Shown here piece after piece: positions 37,506 through 54,810 of a stretch of DNA of 64,000 nucleotides. Under the pieces are notes generated by a model. It was not told the DNA's origin. It worked only from the letters and a program-made list of their open reading frames with translations, and did no database searches. The position numbers and the translations under genes are program-made. Within the stretch, counting starts at the first letter, position 1; each line of letters starts with the position of its first letter. The stretch is from Linnemannia hyalina (taxonomy: Eukaryota; Mortierellomycota; Mortierellomycetes; Mortierellales; Mortierellaceae), in assembly GCA_019671135.1 (NCBI GenBank), contig JAHRHY010000003.1, positions 1,736,001-1,800,000 on the forward strand, read 5' to 3'.

Positions 37506-40500
37506 TTGAAGGGAGTGTGGGTTGGTTATGTTGGTTGTGTGGAGGAAGGAAGGAAGGAAGAGTAAGTGTGTGTGAAGGAAGTGAAGAATTGGTATATGAA
37601 GGAGCGACACGAACAATGAAGGAGCGAGATAGGTAAGAGAAAGGTAGGGGTATAAGAAGAGAGTTATGAATGAAAAGAGAGAAAAAAGAAAAAAATGGAA
37701 AGTGGGGGGGCAGCATATCGAAGGGAGTTATATAGGAATGGGTGTGGATCTGTGTGATATGATGTGATACCCCTGGTGCCTGACTAAACTGACCGAGGGC
37801 AGAGGGTAGAGAGAAAGGAGAAGGGAGAGGAGGAATAACCTGTGTTGACGAATGAAAGAGGACAGGACAGGGGTGAGGTGTGGTATTCAGTCGAATAAGA
37901 TTTTGTTACTTTTTCTTACTGGCGATTTAATAGAAAGTAAAAGGCTTTGTTACAATAAAAATTCTCCATTTGTGCTATTCAATTGAACAAGGGATATAGA
38001 AATAACATGGCACAATACCACGTTCGACTCACACGCACAAAACGTGGGCAACTCTTCCAATTGAATTGAACTCTTTACTGTTCACCTTGTTTTTCTTTTA
38101 CTCTCCACATAACCACACATGAGGAACAGACAGGACAGATTCGCACACCCCTAGATCATTCCTATACCTCCTTTTTTTTACAACCATGTCCCGAGTGATG
38201 CTGATCACCTCACCCCTTGGACACAAGGCGAAGACTAGGCCACACCCTTTTTTCTTTTTCATTTCTCTACCCATTGGTTCAACCTTTGACCCAAACGTAT
38301 GTATATCTCTCTGTACACGGCCCTAGTTTCTCTTTTGATATGTCTCTCTCCGTTTGCTGCTTTTGTCCAGATCCCCTCTGTCATCCAAAACTGGTGTCCA
38401 CGGAGAAGCAAAAAGAAGGATGATGACAAAGGAAAAATGACAACGTGAACAAAAAGAAAAAAAATGACAGCCGTTGCCAGAAATAAACAACGAACCCCTG
38501 GACCCGTATCCGACTGCGCCTGACTGCTGGCTGACATCTATGACAACAACAAAAAACACAAAACATTAAAAAAAGAAAAAGGAAGGGTTACCCTAGCCTA
38601 GAACAGTGATGTGCCAGCCAACCAGTTAGTCAGGTTTCCAGCCAACTGGTTCTGGTTTGGTGTGGTTAGTATGACAAATATTGACCTCTTCGTTGCTTCT
38701 TCTTGTCTCATCCGTCTGTTGCTGTTGATGTTGCTTCTTTGGTTGTTTTTTTCAAAAGGTCAGCCAGTCAGCAGTGTCAGAACTTCTTAAGTCAGCCAGG
38801 TAACTCCTCTCTCTCCGTTGAGGCAGTTCTAGTCAACAGTTCGTGAACAGACAAAACATGGAACAAAACAAAGATAATACGCCAAGCTTCCATGCACACA
38901 TTCCCTCGCCAAGCGAAAATTGACACTGGAACAAACAAAGGAAGACAACAACTGTCAAGGGGAGGATAGCGGCTGTCGAATTCCACACGTTGAACTGTAC
39001 ATGTCCCAAGTTTGCCGTAAGGTCTATCTGTCTTTCTTTCTCTTGCTTCAGATCCCTGGGTCAGAAAATAAACAGCGCAAGACTGGATCCAGTTCTGTTG
39101 TTCTGTTGCTGCTGTTTACTGCTGCCGAAGTTGCCGAGGATGTGTGCCAGCAGAGGGGTCAGCGGTCCTTCTTGGCTATTATGCCCCTATGCTGTGATGT
39201 CTCTTGTCTTTCAACAAAAAGCGAACAAACAAGTTTGTCTCCGATCCACAGACACACGATGACAGTATACATTTCTTCATTTCTTTTTTTGTTCTGTTTT
39301 GCCTTCTTCTTTTGTCCTTCCCGCAGTTGATTTCTTGGCTCCCCGATCTCAAGTGTCTAGGATCGGCCTGTGGAAATGAATCGTAAGTAAGACCATGGTG
39401 ACAAAGCAAAAGAGCAGAAGAAGGAGGAGCGGTAGTTGACCATGGTGCTCTAGCCTTTTGCCTGGTTTACCTGTTACCCTGTCTGCGCCTTCATTACCCC
39501 TGGATCCCAGCTCTCTTGCTTGAGATAGCCAAATAGCTGGCTGGCTTTGATTGCGCCAGGTCACGAAAAAGTGACTACCTCTTAAGTTCCTGGACTCTAA
39601 ATGAATGGCGGGATGACTGACAACAGCAGGACCCTGGGCAAGTGTACAGAAAAAAGAGGAAATAGAGAGTGAAGTGAGTGGACTTTGAATCCCCAGGCTG
39701 CAGGTAATGATAGTGTAACTACTACGTCGCTCTTTCTTCATTCCTTCCCACTCTGTCTTTCACTCTTCCTCAACAACGGTTATCAGATCTGCCTTTTTGT
39801 CCTTCTTCTCAGCAAGTATCTTCATGGCTTGTAAAAAAGAGAGAAAAAAAGACCGCCAATTCGACATCCCCCGACCAGACTGGCTAGGAAGGTGAAAGAG
39901 AGTGTACAATGAAGCCCCCCTCTTTTGGGAATCAACCCGCAGAGAGAGGTCCATTCCTCTTGTATCCAGGTACGCCAATCACAACGCATCATCACTCATG
40001 AACTCTTGATAAACTATCAACCTTCAACGCTAACAAGGTTTCTTCCCTCCTTTTTTTTCTTGAGGTCACTAGAATCTCTCTTTTACTTTCTCTCTTTCAT
40101 TTTACATACCATATAGGATCACTGTTTATGCCGTGTATAATGATGCCAAAGGAAGGAAACAGAGTTATGAACAAAGAGAAGAAACCTGATCAGGAGCTAT
40201 TTTGTAGCTAAACAAATGAAATGAGTGCCCAGGCAGCAAGCCACCTGGCTGTTGGTGTTTGTTCAAAGAAGAAATCCGATCCAACCCAGATCGTGAAACC
40301 CGCTTCTCACTTTCACTCTAGCCTTCGCACCACTTCCCAAAAAAAGGCATCTTTGGCTTGTCGTGCCATTGTTTTTGATGTCAACCTAATAGCCAACATG
40401 GTTGTCAATCATGAAAGAGGATAAGAAAGGAAAAAAAAGGACGACCTTTCTGGTTGACATGCTTGTTTTTGGGATTTGCTTTGCGTTGCTTGTTTGGCTG

Positions 40501-43500
40501 ACATTGTAAAAAAAAAAAACTTGACCTACCGAAACGCAGCGCTTCGCCAATGAAGAGCACGCTGAATCGCGTCAGCAGTAAATGAAAAAATGCCATGCTG
40601 CTGAGCAACAAAAAAGTAAAGGTAAAACAAACAAGGTATGCACATCCCTTCTCTCGCTTTGTCCTCTTTCAGATTTTGGTTTTTGTCCTAGAGATAGGAG
40701 ATAGGGGACAGGGGAGAAGGGAGAACGGAGAAGGGAGAACGGAAAGGGTTTTCATACAACTACTTTTTTTTGTTGTGGTCGGTTGTTTTTGCTGACACAA
40801 GACTGCATGCATCTCTTGTCAACGGGACGGGAGGGAAGAGAGACAAGCAGAGAGGGAGAGAGACAGAGGCAGAGGTGGTCATGCAGCATCTTTTAGTTTG
40901 GTTTGGTTTACTTTTGACTATTTTTGCGTGTCCTTTATTGTTGTTGCTGCTGCTCGATCATGGCTGTCTTCCTCCCTGACGACAGAAAATAATAAAACCC
41001 TGAAATGAATACGATCGAACACACCTCGCCCTATTACAGCTTGTTTATGAAATGCAGTTCGACCGTTTTCTGACGACATTCAGTCACGAAACTACGAACA
41101 CGCACAAAACGACAGAGAGATCGAGAAAAGGGGAACGATGCCGACCGTTAATAGATAGACACACATATCGCCCTTTCAAAAAAAAAAAAAGTGCCGCCTC
41201 TTCACTCTCTCATTCATAGCCATCCAAAATCCCTAAACAAAACAAACAAAACGACGACCATCGAGTGGTTTTCTTCCTGAAAAACTAAGAGAGAGCGGAC
41301 ATCAATGCAAATTTTTATGATGCATCATCTGCGAAAGTTCCTCTACCCCGTTGGGTAGGAAAAACAAGAAAAAGTTGTGTAATTTGGTGTGGAGAACGAT
41401 GGAAGAGGAAAGAAAGGGTCCCCTACCCAAAATAGACTATTGCCATTGTCCTTTCAAGACTTCGTTCTTGTTGCGTTGAAAGTGTTAGGGTGGGGACCCT
41501 TGACATCAATTACAACGTTCAACAAAAGATGTGCCGTCATTTAGGACCGTGGACGTAACAACAGCGGAAAACGAAAACTAGACTGGACTAGAAGAAAGAA
41601 AGAAAGAAAGAAGAGAAGAAGGCATAGCATGCTGTAACATGCACAATAAAAATAGTACTCACCTTCGCCAGTAAAGTTGCACGAATGAGATAGATAGAGA
41701 CAAGGTGGTTAGTGGTCAGATAGATAGATGAGGAAAAAACATGAGTAAAATGAAATAAAAAGTGGACATGCAGCATGCGAGCATCCAGCCAAGACAGACA
41801 GCCAGACCAACCAAAGAAGGGAAGTGAGGGGTTTTTTGATGAGAAAAACCTGTTTTCCAGAATGCCCTGCCCTGACGTTTTTCTTCCTTTCAAGCCTAGT
41901 CTTGTGTCCATGTTCGTTCTATCGATGCGTTCTTTTTTTTTGCGTTGTTTTTTCTTATGTCACACAACCAACAAAGAGACCCAGAGCCCTGTTCCTCTCT
42001 CCCTTTCTTCTGTTTGTCTCTTTTCTTTTGTTGGTCGTGCTCTGATGCTCCCGTTTTTTAATTTTTCCCAAAGTGACCCCATGACTTGCCATGGGAAGAA
42101 GCACGTTATTGATTCGATAGACCAGAAGCGAAAAGCCAGGGGGTGAGAGAGCAAGGTAGGGATTGGAGAAAAAAGACAAACACACCATCAACTGCCCACT
42201 GAGTGTGGCGTTATTTTCTTGCTCTCTGGCAAGTGTTTGTGAACAAGTGAGTTGTGAGCACTCATTTTTGTTTTTTTTGCGCTCAAACTCCAACCAGGGA
42301 ACAGTGGGGTAGATAAAAAAAAGTGGAGGTGGATGGTGTGGGACCCGTGATTTTAACAAGAGAGTGAGAGAGCCCTCCGGTGTGTTTAGGTACGGCAGAC
42401 GAGTTAACGTTACTTGTGCAACGATAGGGGCGTACGGGTTGGTTACGGGTTGGTTACCCTTCCTTTCATTTTGCGTTGGTTTGCTCACACTCTCTGTGAG
42501 TAGTCGAGCTCTGGTACTTTTTTTTTTATTCTCTCACCCAGTCACGGATAAGACGAGGTAGTGCTGTAGGCTGGTAACGGCACGGTAACTGTATATAGGG
42601 TCGACGAATGTAACCAATTGAGGAGATCTCAGTTTTTCCCTTCCCTTCTTCTCTTCTTCCTGTGTATGTCATTCCCTATCGCGCGTGGTGCAAAAAAAAC
42701 ATAGATGTGAAACCGGGTCAGAGCTTGCCGTAGCCAGAAAGTCAATTCAGGATGACAAACAAGCCGGTTAGAAACAAACCTGAGATAGTGGCGAAGGGAA
42801 CGAGCGATGATCTATCCGGGCCGAAAATGACCTCAGCAAAAAGGAGGCGCAACAGTGAGGATTGACAGTAGTAGTAATGGAGAGAAGGAAGGGGTCAAAG
42901 GGGTCAGGGACTTGAAACTGACGAAAGGTGAATCAACACGGAGAGGCACGCGAGAAAGGAGAATGTTTGAAAAATGGAGTTGCGGGATGAGTTCTGTTGC
43001 TATAAAAAAAACCGTTGCCAACATCATGCCCCACTAGCGTGCCAATCCCCAGCATATTTCACGCTTCATCTTGTTCTTGTAGAAGACGTCAAGAAAAAGA
43101 AAGAAGCAAAGAAGAGATATGACACAGGGGGTGGGGCGGGCCGACAATTTGGCAAGGTTCGTTTCGCATTACGCGCATCGGGAGAATGAATCATTGCAAC
43201 AAACAAAAACAGGACGCGATCGTTGTTTGGTCAATGGGCATTGGGAGGAATGAAAAGATGACAGCTGCAATTGTTCGTTAGTTTGTTTATCGTGCTTGAC
43301 ATCATCATCTGACTGACAGAAGAGAACGGTCGCTGCTCTGCCGTGTTCCGCTTTGGTCCCTTTTACAGAAGAGCAAGGACGGCGAATAATGTGGGGTGGA
43401 TGCTGAGGGGAAAAAAGCGACAAGGACCTATGCGCTTAAGTCAATCGCAATGGTCCAGCCAGCCCTGCCCTGCCGACATGGTCAGACGAGAACAACAAAG

Positions 43501-44961
43501 AATGAACAAATGAACCGATAGACAAAGAGAGCAGTGATAAACAAACAAACTAACAATGAGGAGAGAGACTGGATGCGTATGCATAAGTGTCCGAAATGAC
43601 AGCGGGAAGGGAGAATGACAGATGATGAGCCTCTCTCTCTGTTCTGTCCCCGCGTCCATTTCCCATTTCACTCAACTCTGTGATGTTCACTACAGTAGTT
43701 CGGTTTTTTGTGCAACCATGGGCGAATTGCTCCCGTTCTCTCCATTACTTTATTGTCGCTTGTTTAGGACTTTGGCGAACAAAACAAGAGATGCATTATG
43801 CATCCAGACCATCAAGGACGGCTCTCATCTCTTTTTTTTTGTTTTTATTTTTATTTTTCCCTGTTGTTTATTTTTTGTTAGTCAAAAAAAGAAAACTGAG
43901 AGGCACTGTACAGTACATTCTTCAGAGAGAGATAGAGCAGCGGATGTCGGTCTGCGTGTATGTGTATACACAAATATGTGCAGAGATGACTCTTCACCTC
44001 TTTGTCTGCAGCCAAACAAAAGAGATAAAAAACACATTGTTTTGTTCATTTTAATTCATCTCAGCACAATGGCCAGAAAATAAAGAGGCTATCGATATAT
44101 CATGTTAAACAGGCGCCAATTGCGAATAATATTAAAAACGTGTGTAGAGCCGTGCATTACAACATGGATGCCACGACGGGTGATGAAAAAAGGTAGGAGG
44201 CTGAAAAAACGTGTGTGGCTAGGATATGACAACATAGAGCAAACAGATGGCGAGAATGACGAACACGTTCGGAGGATATTCGACCACACTACACTTTACA
44301 GTCGCTCATAGTAAGGGAGATAGAACTCCTTTCCTATGAATTAGATCGGGGAACTCTTTGTAACCGGCAGGTGTGCATCCTTGGACTGAAGGAGAAAGGA
44401 AAACAAGAGAGCGATGAGAAAAAGAGAGTTGGAGCGAATCATAGAGAGGGAGGCGAGCAGGTTGACAGAGGGGCGTATGCCAATGAACAGAGAGGACCTC
44501 GTCAAAATTAGAGTTCTCTTTTTCGCCTCTCGTTTTTTTTTCTCCTATCCTCTCTTCGCTCTCTTGGATAATGTTTGTTTTTTGAGTGTGCTTTCAGTGA
44601 CACTTTTTTTTTTGTTCAGTTGTTGGCTCACAAAGAATGAAGTATCCAATGAGAATGAAGGCGATGAGGGTTGAGTCGAATGATGCCATTCATTTTCATA
44701 AACATGCCTTCCTATTCTTTCTCCTCTCTGCCTGCGGAAAATAAAAAAAAAAAACGGGTTCGCTGCCAAATACTGCAGCGTTCTCAACTCAGCTCAGAAA
44801 TGAAAAAGAGAACAGAGAGGAGGCAGGCATGGAGCGAGAGGAGTATGATTTTACACTTTCTTGTTATTATGGTTAGCCTCTCCTTTCTCCTTCTCTCTCG
44901 CTTGTCATCGCTTTTGAAGATGCCCCATGATTGGTCCCGTTGGGTTTCCTTGACCTTCTCC

Positions 44962-44986
44962 ACAAACAAACAAACAAACAAACAAA
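44962..44986. repeat. (CAAA)n microsatellite
   Basis: Six tetranucleotide units in gene-free DNA. Confidence 0.85.
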
Positions 44987-45057
44987 AGAAAGCTTCTTGC
45001 TAAACTCTCTGAACTCTGGGTAAACGGTAAGCCAACTAAGAATGAGATCACTCCCTG

Positions 45058-45087
45058 AAAAACAAAAACAAAAACAAAAACAAAAAC
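45058..45087. repeat. (CAAAAA)n microsatellite
   Basis: Five hexanucleotide units. Confidence 0.85.
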
Positions 45088-47577
45088 ATGAACAAACCAG
45101 TTCTTTGAAGCCGTCCTTGCGAACGGGAGATAATCTCTTTCCATTCCCCTTCGTCGGCTCATCTATCAATCTTGCAATGCATCGCTTGGACCTTTTCATT
45201 TCTTTTTTTTTTCTGGCATGCAGGCGAGATAGAAATGAAAAGAAAAAAACGGGAAATGAACTGTTGGCCCCTTTTCCCCACAGAGCTCCTTCATATCTTG
45301 TACGCCGATGTGATCTGTAGGGGAAAGGAGTGAGCTCCTGCATGTCTTCATTTTTTTGGGGGGTCGTATGTCTCTCTCTTCAAGGGCTATGGCATCGACC
45401 TCTTCGATTGGCTCTGACCTGGGGTAGGTTCCTTTGGTCTCAATGAGCAACGTGTGTCGTAACTGTCGTTTTATCCTTTGGCGCTGAAACAACAGCAAGA
45501 CCTCATATTATTCTAACAACGTCTGTTCAACGTCTGTTCAAAACAAACCCCACTGCCTCAATCCTCCTCTCCTGCGGTGTATGTCGACACGTTACCATTT
45601 TTTTCGCGCCCGATTCGACTGACACAGGCTATGACACTACGAATTAGGTAGAAGCAGATCAAGGGCAGACCAACAAAAGAAAAGCAGATACGTTGTTAGG
45701 AAAACAAGCGTCTCATACATGGCTTTTGTCTGCCTAGGTCAGAAGCCCAATAACAAACTAAAGAGAGAGGTGAGTGAGCGTCGGTTTTATGAACGAAATG
45801 ATGGCTTCATTTTCCACTTCCTTTTCATTAGTGTCGATGGCTGCGAGCGATCGCGGAGACAAAAAAAATGAAAAAATAGGAGTGGCAGTGGTCGCATGTA
45901 TCAATTACCCGGAGCGGAGAGGAAGGTGAGTAATCTCTGGAGAAGCAACGGACCCATGCAATAAATACATCGACAGCAGTGCACAGTGTATTATCTGTGT
46001 ATAACAGCCTAACACACTCTGGCATTGAACTTTGCTTTTACATCTCGAGATCCCTTCTATCCCAACAGTGCAGACAGCTTACTGAAGCAGGACCAATGGG
46101 CAAGAATATTTATGTATGGTTAGAAGGGCGATATGGTTTTATCTATTTTCGATTTATGATGCAAGACATCAATGGTCAAAGCATGAAGAACAAGAGAACA
46201 ACTCGAAGAGGACAATAGGCCGAAGAGCCAAAGGTAAAAATTGAATGGGTGAGGGATGGAGCCAACCTTGAGTTCCTTTTCGCGTATGTGCCTGTACCTA
46301 TGTCTGCAGGTAATGTTTCTCTTTACCAAGCAGCTAAGAACAATGGTGTGAAGGGACAAGAGGGGATTAAAGAAAAGGAGCCGACCATGGAGAGAACGAA
46401 TGTGAACCGTACACTCCCCTTCAATTCCTTTTTTATGTATTCTAGAAGTGGACTAGGGTGAAATACATTCCCCCCCCTCTGCGATCCTGTTCGCTTTTTG
46501 TTTTTGCTTTTGACTGCACGCTTGAGAAGGAGCAACGATTCTCTGGATACTTCTCCGTCCTATTCGTGATCAGAGGAGTGTTTAAGGTGCAAGTGGTTGT
46601 TCACAGGAGAGAAAGAAAGAGTCGTCTGCCTTTGAAAATGGGCAGAACGTAAATTTCAATCGAGGTTGAGACGATGCGATGGATTGAGTTGGCCACCATA
46701 GACGACAGTGACGGTTCCCCAGCAACCAACAGTAGGGCAAGCAGCCTATCATAGCCCAAGCTCCATCCCGCCTCCTTTCTCAAGTTCCCCGTCCTCAGCG
46801 TTGGTACCCCTCACTTCTCTTGGTTCCCGTTCTCTCGTATCCACACCCCATGCTAAGCAACCTCCAATTGCTTGTTTTTTTATGATAATGCAACGCCTTA
46901 AGTAAACCTTGGCATTTTTGCTGCTCAGACAAAGTGACGAGCCTCCTTTCTTTCACCGGAGTATTTTTTGAAAATCACCAATGGCTAAGGTTTCCTTCTT
47001 GTCTTAAATCTTGTCAAGCCTTAAGGACTGGTTTGTTGGCCTCTGGTAACAAACAGTCCTAGTCCTAGTCCCATCTACACTAATGCTCCGACAAACACGA
47101 AGGAATATTCCACAAATATTATTGGTGGTGCCGATCAAGCACTTTCATTTTTTGTCCATCACCCAGTAATGCTCAAGAAGATATTCTCTCCGCTTGAGTC
47201 TCTGCACAGCCTTTTGACTTCCTAAGCACTCATTGATACACTTTGGCCCATTTGTCATTTCCCGTGTTTACCCTTGTTTTTACCTTTGTTTGCTCATGAG
47301 AACCTTGCATCTTCTTCTTGCTTTGTGACAAGTTGTGAGAAACACAAACAACCTCACTCGGGAGTTACACGGATCTCTGAAAGGGAAGGGAAGAAAAGAA
47401 CATGGAGGGTGAGGAGAAGGGAAGGGTAAGGAGCATGGAGAAACATGATTGCGTAGGGAGAGGATCGGAATGCATTAGAGAGGAAGTAGTTGGACTGTGA
47501 AGGGTCCACAGATCAAGGAGCAAAGCAACGGAAGGAGTCGTGATGAACAATAATAAAATGTAGGAAATACAATTTCG

Positions 47578-49397
47578 CTAGAGACGCGTTTTATTTCTAC
47601 GAGTCTCCATGACCTTCAAGGGGCGGACACGTAAACGATGTTCATGGAAGGGCTGAACACCAAGACGAGCCTTCATTCCCCTCAGACCCGGATGGTTCTT
47701 ATCAATCTTCTTCTGTTTCTCGTTCAATTCCTGTACCATCTCGACACACGATCCAGATCCACAGGTGCCCTGGTGCTTCTGTTGACAGGCTGGGCAAGAT
47801 ATCATCAACAAGTTACAAGCCATATTGGAGCAGTTCGAGTAAGTGTCACAGGCAGTGCCGCAGATATGACACGTCGCCAAAACTTCGTCCGTGATGGGTT
47901 CTCCAAGACGCTTGTCAAACGTAAAATTCTTGCCTTTGTAGATCGATTTGACCTCTTCCTCGCCGCGACCCTCTGCGATTTGTTGTTCTCGCTGGTCTTG
48001 GATGTAGCGCCCGTAGGCGGTGACGCCTCCGCGAAGCATCTTGACTGACTTGAATCCGCTCGACTTGAGAAGCGCGCCTGATCGGGTACAGCGAATTCCT
48101 CCGGTGCAGTACATGTAGATCTCTTGGTCCTCCTTGCCCTTGCAAATATCCAACATCGCATCCACGTTCTCCTTGAACGTCGTCACATCTGGGCGGATCG
48201 CATGCTCGAAGTGTCCGATTGAGCTGTTTATGTGAACAGATACAAAAGAAAGAAGGTATGCGTTAGCAGGTACATTCGTACAAAAAAGGTCATTGATGCG
48301 AGACAGAAACGGCTGACATTTAAAGAAGAGTCCGAGTGGTACCTTTCATAGTGGTTTCTCATGTCGATTAGGATAGGAGGTGTTGTTTGGGAAGACAACT
48401 CGTTGTGCCACTCCTCAGGAGTCAGGTATGTTGGCTCGTTGTAGATATCAAAGGAGCTATTGTCAATCCCATCCGCCACCAACTTTTTCAAGTGAAAGAA
48501 AACATAAGCAACCCTGAATTAGCAGGAGCGTGACCAGCAATTCAAAAAATACCCCAGTGTTAAGCAACCACGCGAACTAGCCAGCAAAAAGACAAGCCTC
48601 AGCCCCGAGTTCGAAAGAAACACTACCTGGCCTTTGATTCGGACGTGCAACTTCTTGAAGGCCTTACCCTCGGACATGGCAGGGTTGAAACGGATCTTGT
48701 CAAAGATGGGCCATTGGGTGGCGTAATATTCCTTAAAGTCCTCTACCCGATCCTTGGGACAGCTGATCTGGGCGTTAATACCCTCGGCCGAGACGTATAT
48801 TCTTCCCACGACATCCATAGCACGGAGGTCTGTGAGAAAGAAGTACTGGATCTTCAAGAGATCATCCTTTTGGGGGATAGGTCGGAACTGGTAATAGGAG
48901 AGGGTGATATAGTCCTTGGAAGGTGGGTGAGGGGCCCTTTGGATGTAGTCACGCAAAAGTCGAGCGTTGACCTTGACCAGTCCGTCGGTTCCTTCGAATC
49001 CGAGAGGCGATTGGACTTGGATGCTTCCATCCAGAAGGACCTGACTGTGTGGAAATGAAGGAGAAGGAGGAGAATGAGCAGGAAGGCGCTTGCTGGATAG
49101 CTTTGTGGACAAGGTAGATTCGGGTCCTGCGGTTGAGGCAGAGTGGAGCGTCCTGAACAGAGAGGGTGTTGAATGGAGGAGACTGTTTTTACTGCTCGTT
49201 GCCCGAGAGAAAAGCGCGAAAGCTGGCTGGCGAGGTATGGGTTGGTGTGAGATTGAGGATACAGCGGTGAAGAAACCGGCTTTGGGTGAGGTGAAGAGGT
49301 GGCGAGTAAAGGGGGGTGAGGAGGCGATGAGCGCCCGTGAATGAGTTGCGGCGAGCATGAGTTCGACAATGGGTGGAGTTGAAAAGGAGACGGACAT
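47578..49397 (-). CDS. Rhodanese-domain protein, TrhO/TSTD2-like
   Basis: Three exons (49397-48627, 48482-48343, 48223-47578), 518 residues. The first 120 residues are Ser/Pro/Arg-rich with few acids, consistent with a mitochondrial targeting region. An acylphosphatase-like N-terminal domain follows (ITLSYYQFRPI, VGRIYVSAEGINAQIS), then a rhodanese domain (ILIDMRNHYESSIGHFEHA) with the active-site loop YCTGGIRC, and a Cys-rich C-terminal segment (CHICGTACDTYSNC, CPAC) that probably binds zinc. This order matches bacterial TrhO (UPF0176), which hydroxylates tRNA uridine-34, and animal TSTD2. A tRNA-modifying role here is inferred. It is divergent from PKC1 across 590 bp. Confidence 0.9.
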
Positions 49398-49987
49398 GGC
49401 AGCTTTGAAAAATGTTTACTCTCTAATCGTCAATTGTGACTGGTAAACCCTAAGTGAAGGCAACTGGTCCAGGTTGATCCTCCCAGGCACCATCATAACC
49501 CCTGACATTGAACACTTCCCCCATAAATGATAATGGTACTCGTAGAGGGAATAAGTTCAAAGATAACAACGACTCTCTTCCAATTCACTTGTAGCTCGAA
49601 TGGACAATTCTGGCAAAGGGTAATTGCAATAATCAGAGCAAAGGCGAGAGAGAGTAGTGGGGGTAAAGACGTGAGAGACGATTGACAGAGGAGGGGGAGG
49701 TTGAATTGGATTGGAACAAGTACGTGCATAAGTCCTCAGCTTTTTAGTACATTAGATTTTGCTGCCCTCAACCTGACAGCACTCAATCTTCTTTGCTCTT
49801 CTCCTCGATACACACTCCTTTGTCGCCACTTATCCACATACACACTGAAAGAGAAGTCGACAGACTAGACTTTGACTCACCTCAACTCTTGCACACCACT
49901 TTCCACCACTAATACCACCTATTAATACCCAACACCCACACCCACACCACCACTACCACAACCGGTAGAACAAGGCAGCAACTCAAT
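49398..49987. promoter_or_regulatory. Divergent promoter region between the rhodanese gene and PKC1
   Basis: 590 bases between the two start codons. The PKC1 side is C/A-rich (CACCCACACCC-type leader near 49930-49970). No specific element is identified. Confidence 0.5.
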
Positions 49988-54695
<4,708 letters not shown>

Positions 54696-54810
54696 AGCGA
54701 CCGTTGTTTTGTGTGGGAGAAATAAACAGTCATGTTGTTATTTTACAATTTGTTTTTTTTTTTTCTCTCTGAATTCACCATTCATCTTCATTTCATTCAT
54801 AACGACCACC

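Larger units (their letters stand above)
37506..47577. other. 10 kb region without a recognisable gene
   Basis: It lies upstream of the RGS gene and downstream of the rhodanese gene. On both strands the open frames are short, rich in homopolymer-derived residues and do not join into any family I know. It contains simple repeats (AAAC at 44962-44986, CAAAAA at 45058-45087), many short A and T runs and repeats of GGTTAC/GTAACC type at 42440-42465 and 42575-42620. It could be a long regulatory region, non-coding RNA, or decayed sequence. Confidence 0.45.

Noticed and set aside
45196..45498. Minus-strand frame with ordinary-looking composition in the 10 kb gene-poor region
   Set aside because: Considered as an exon, but no partner exon or family likeness was found within splicing distance.
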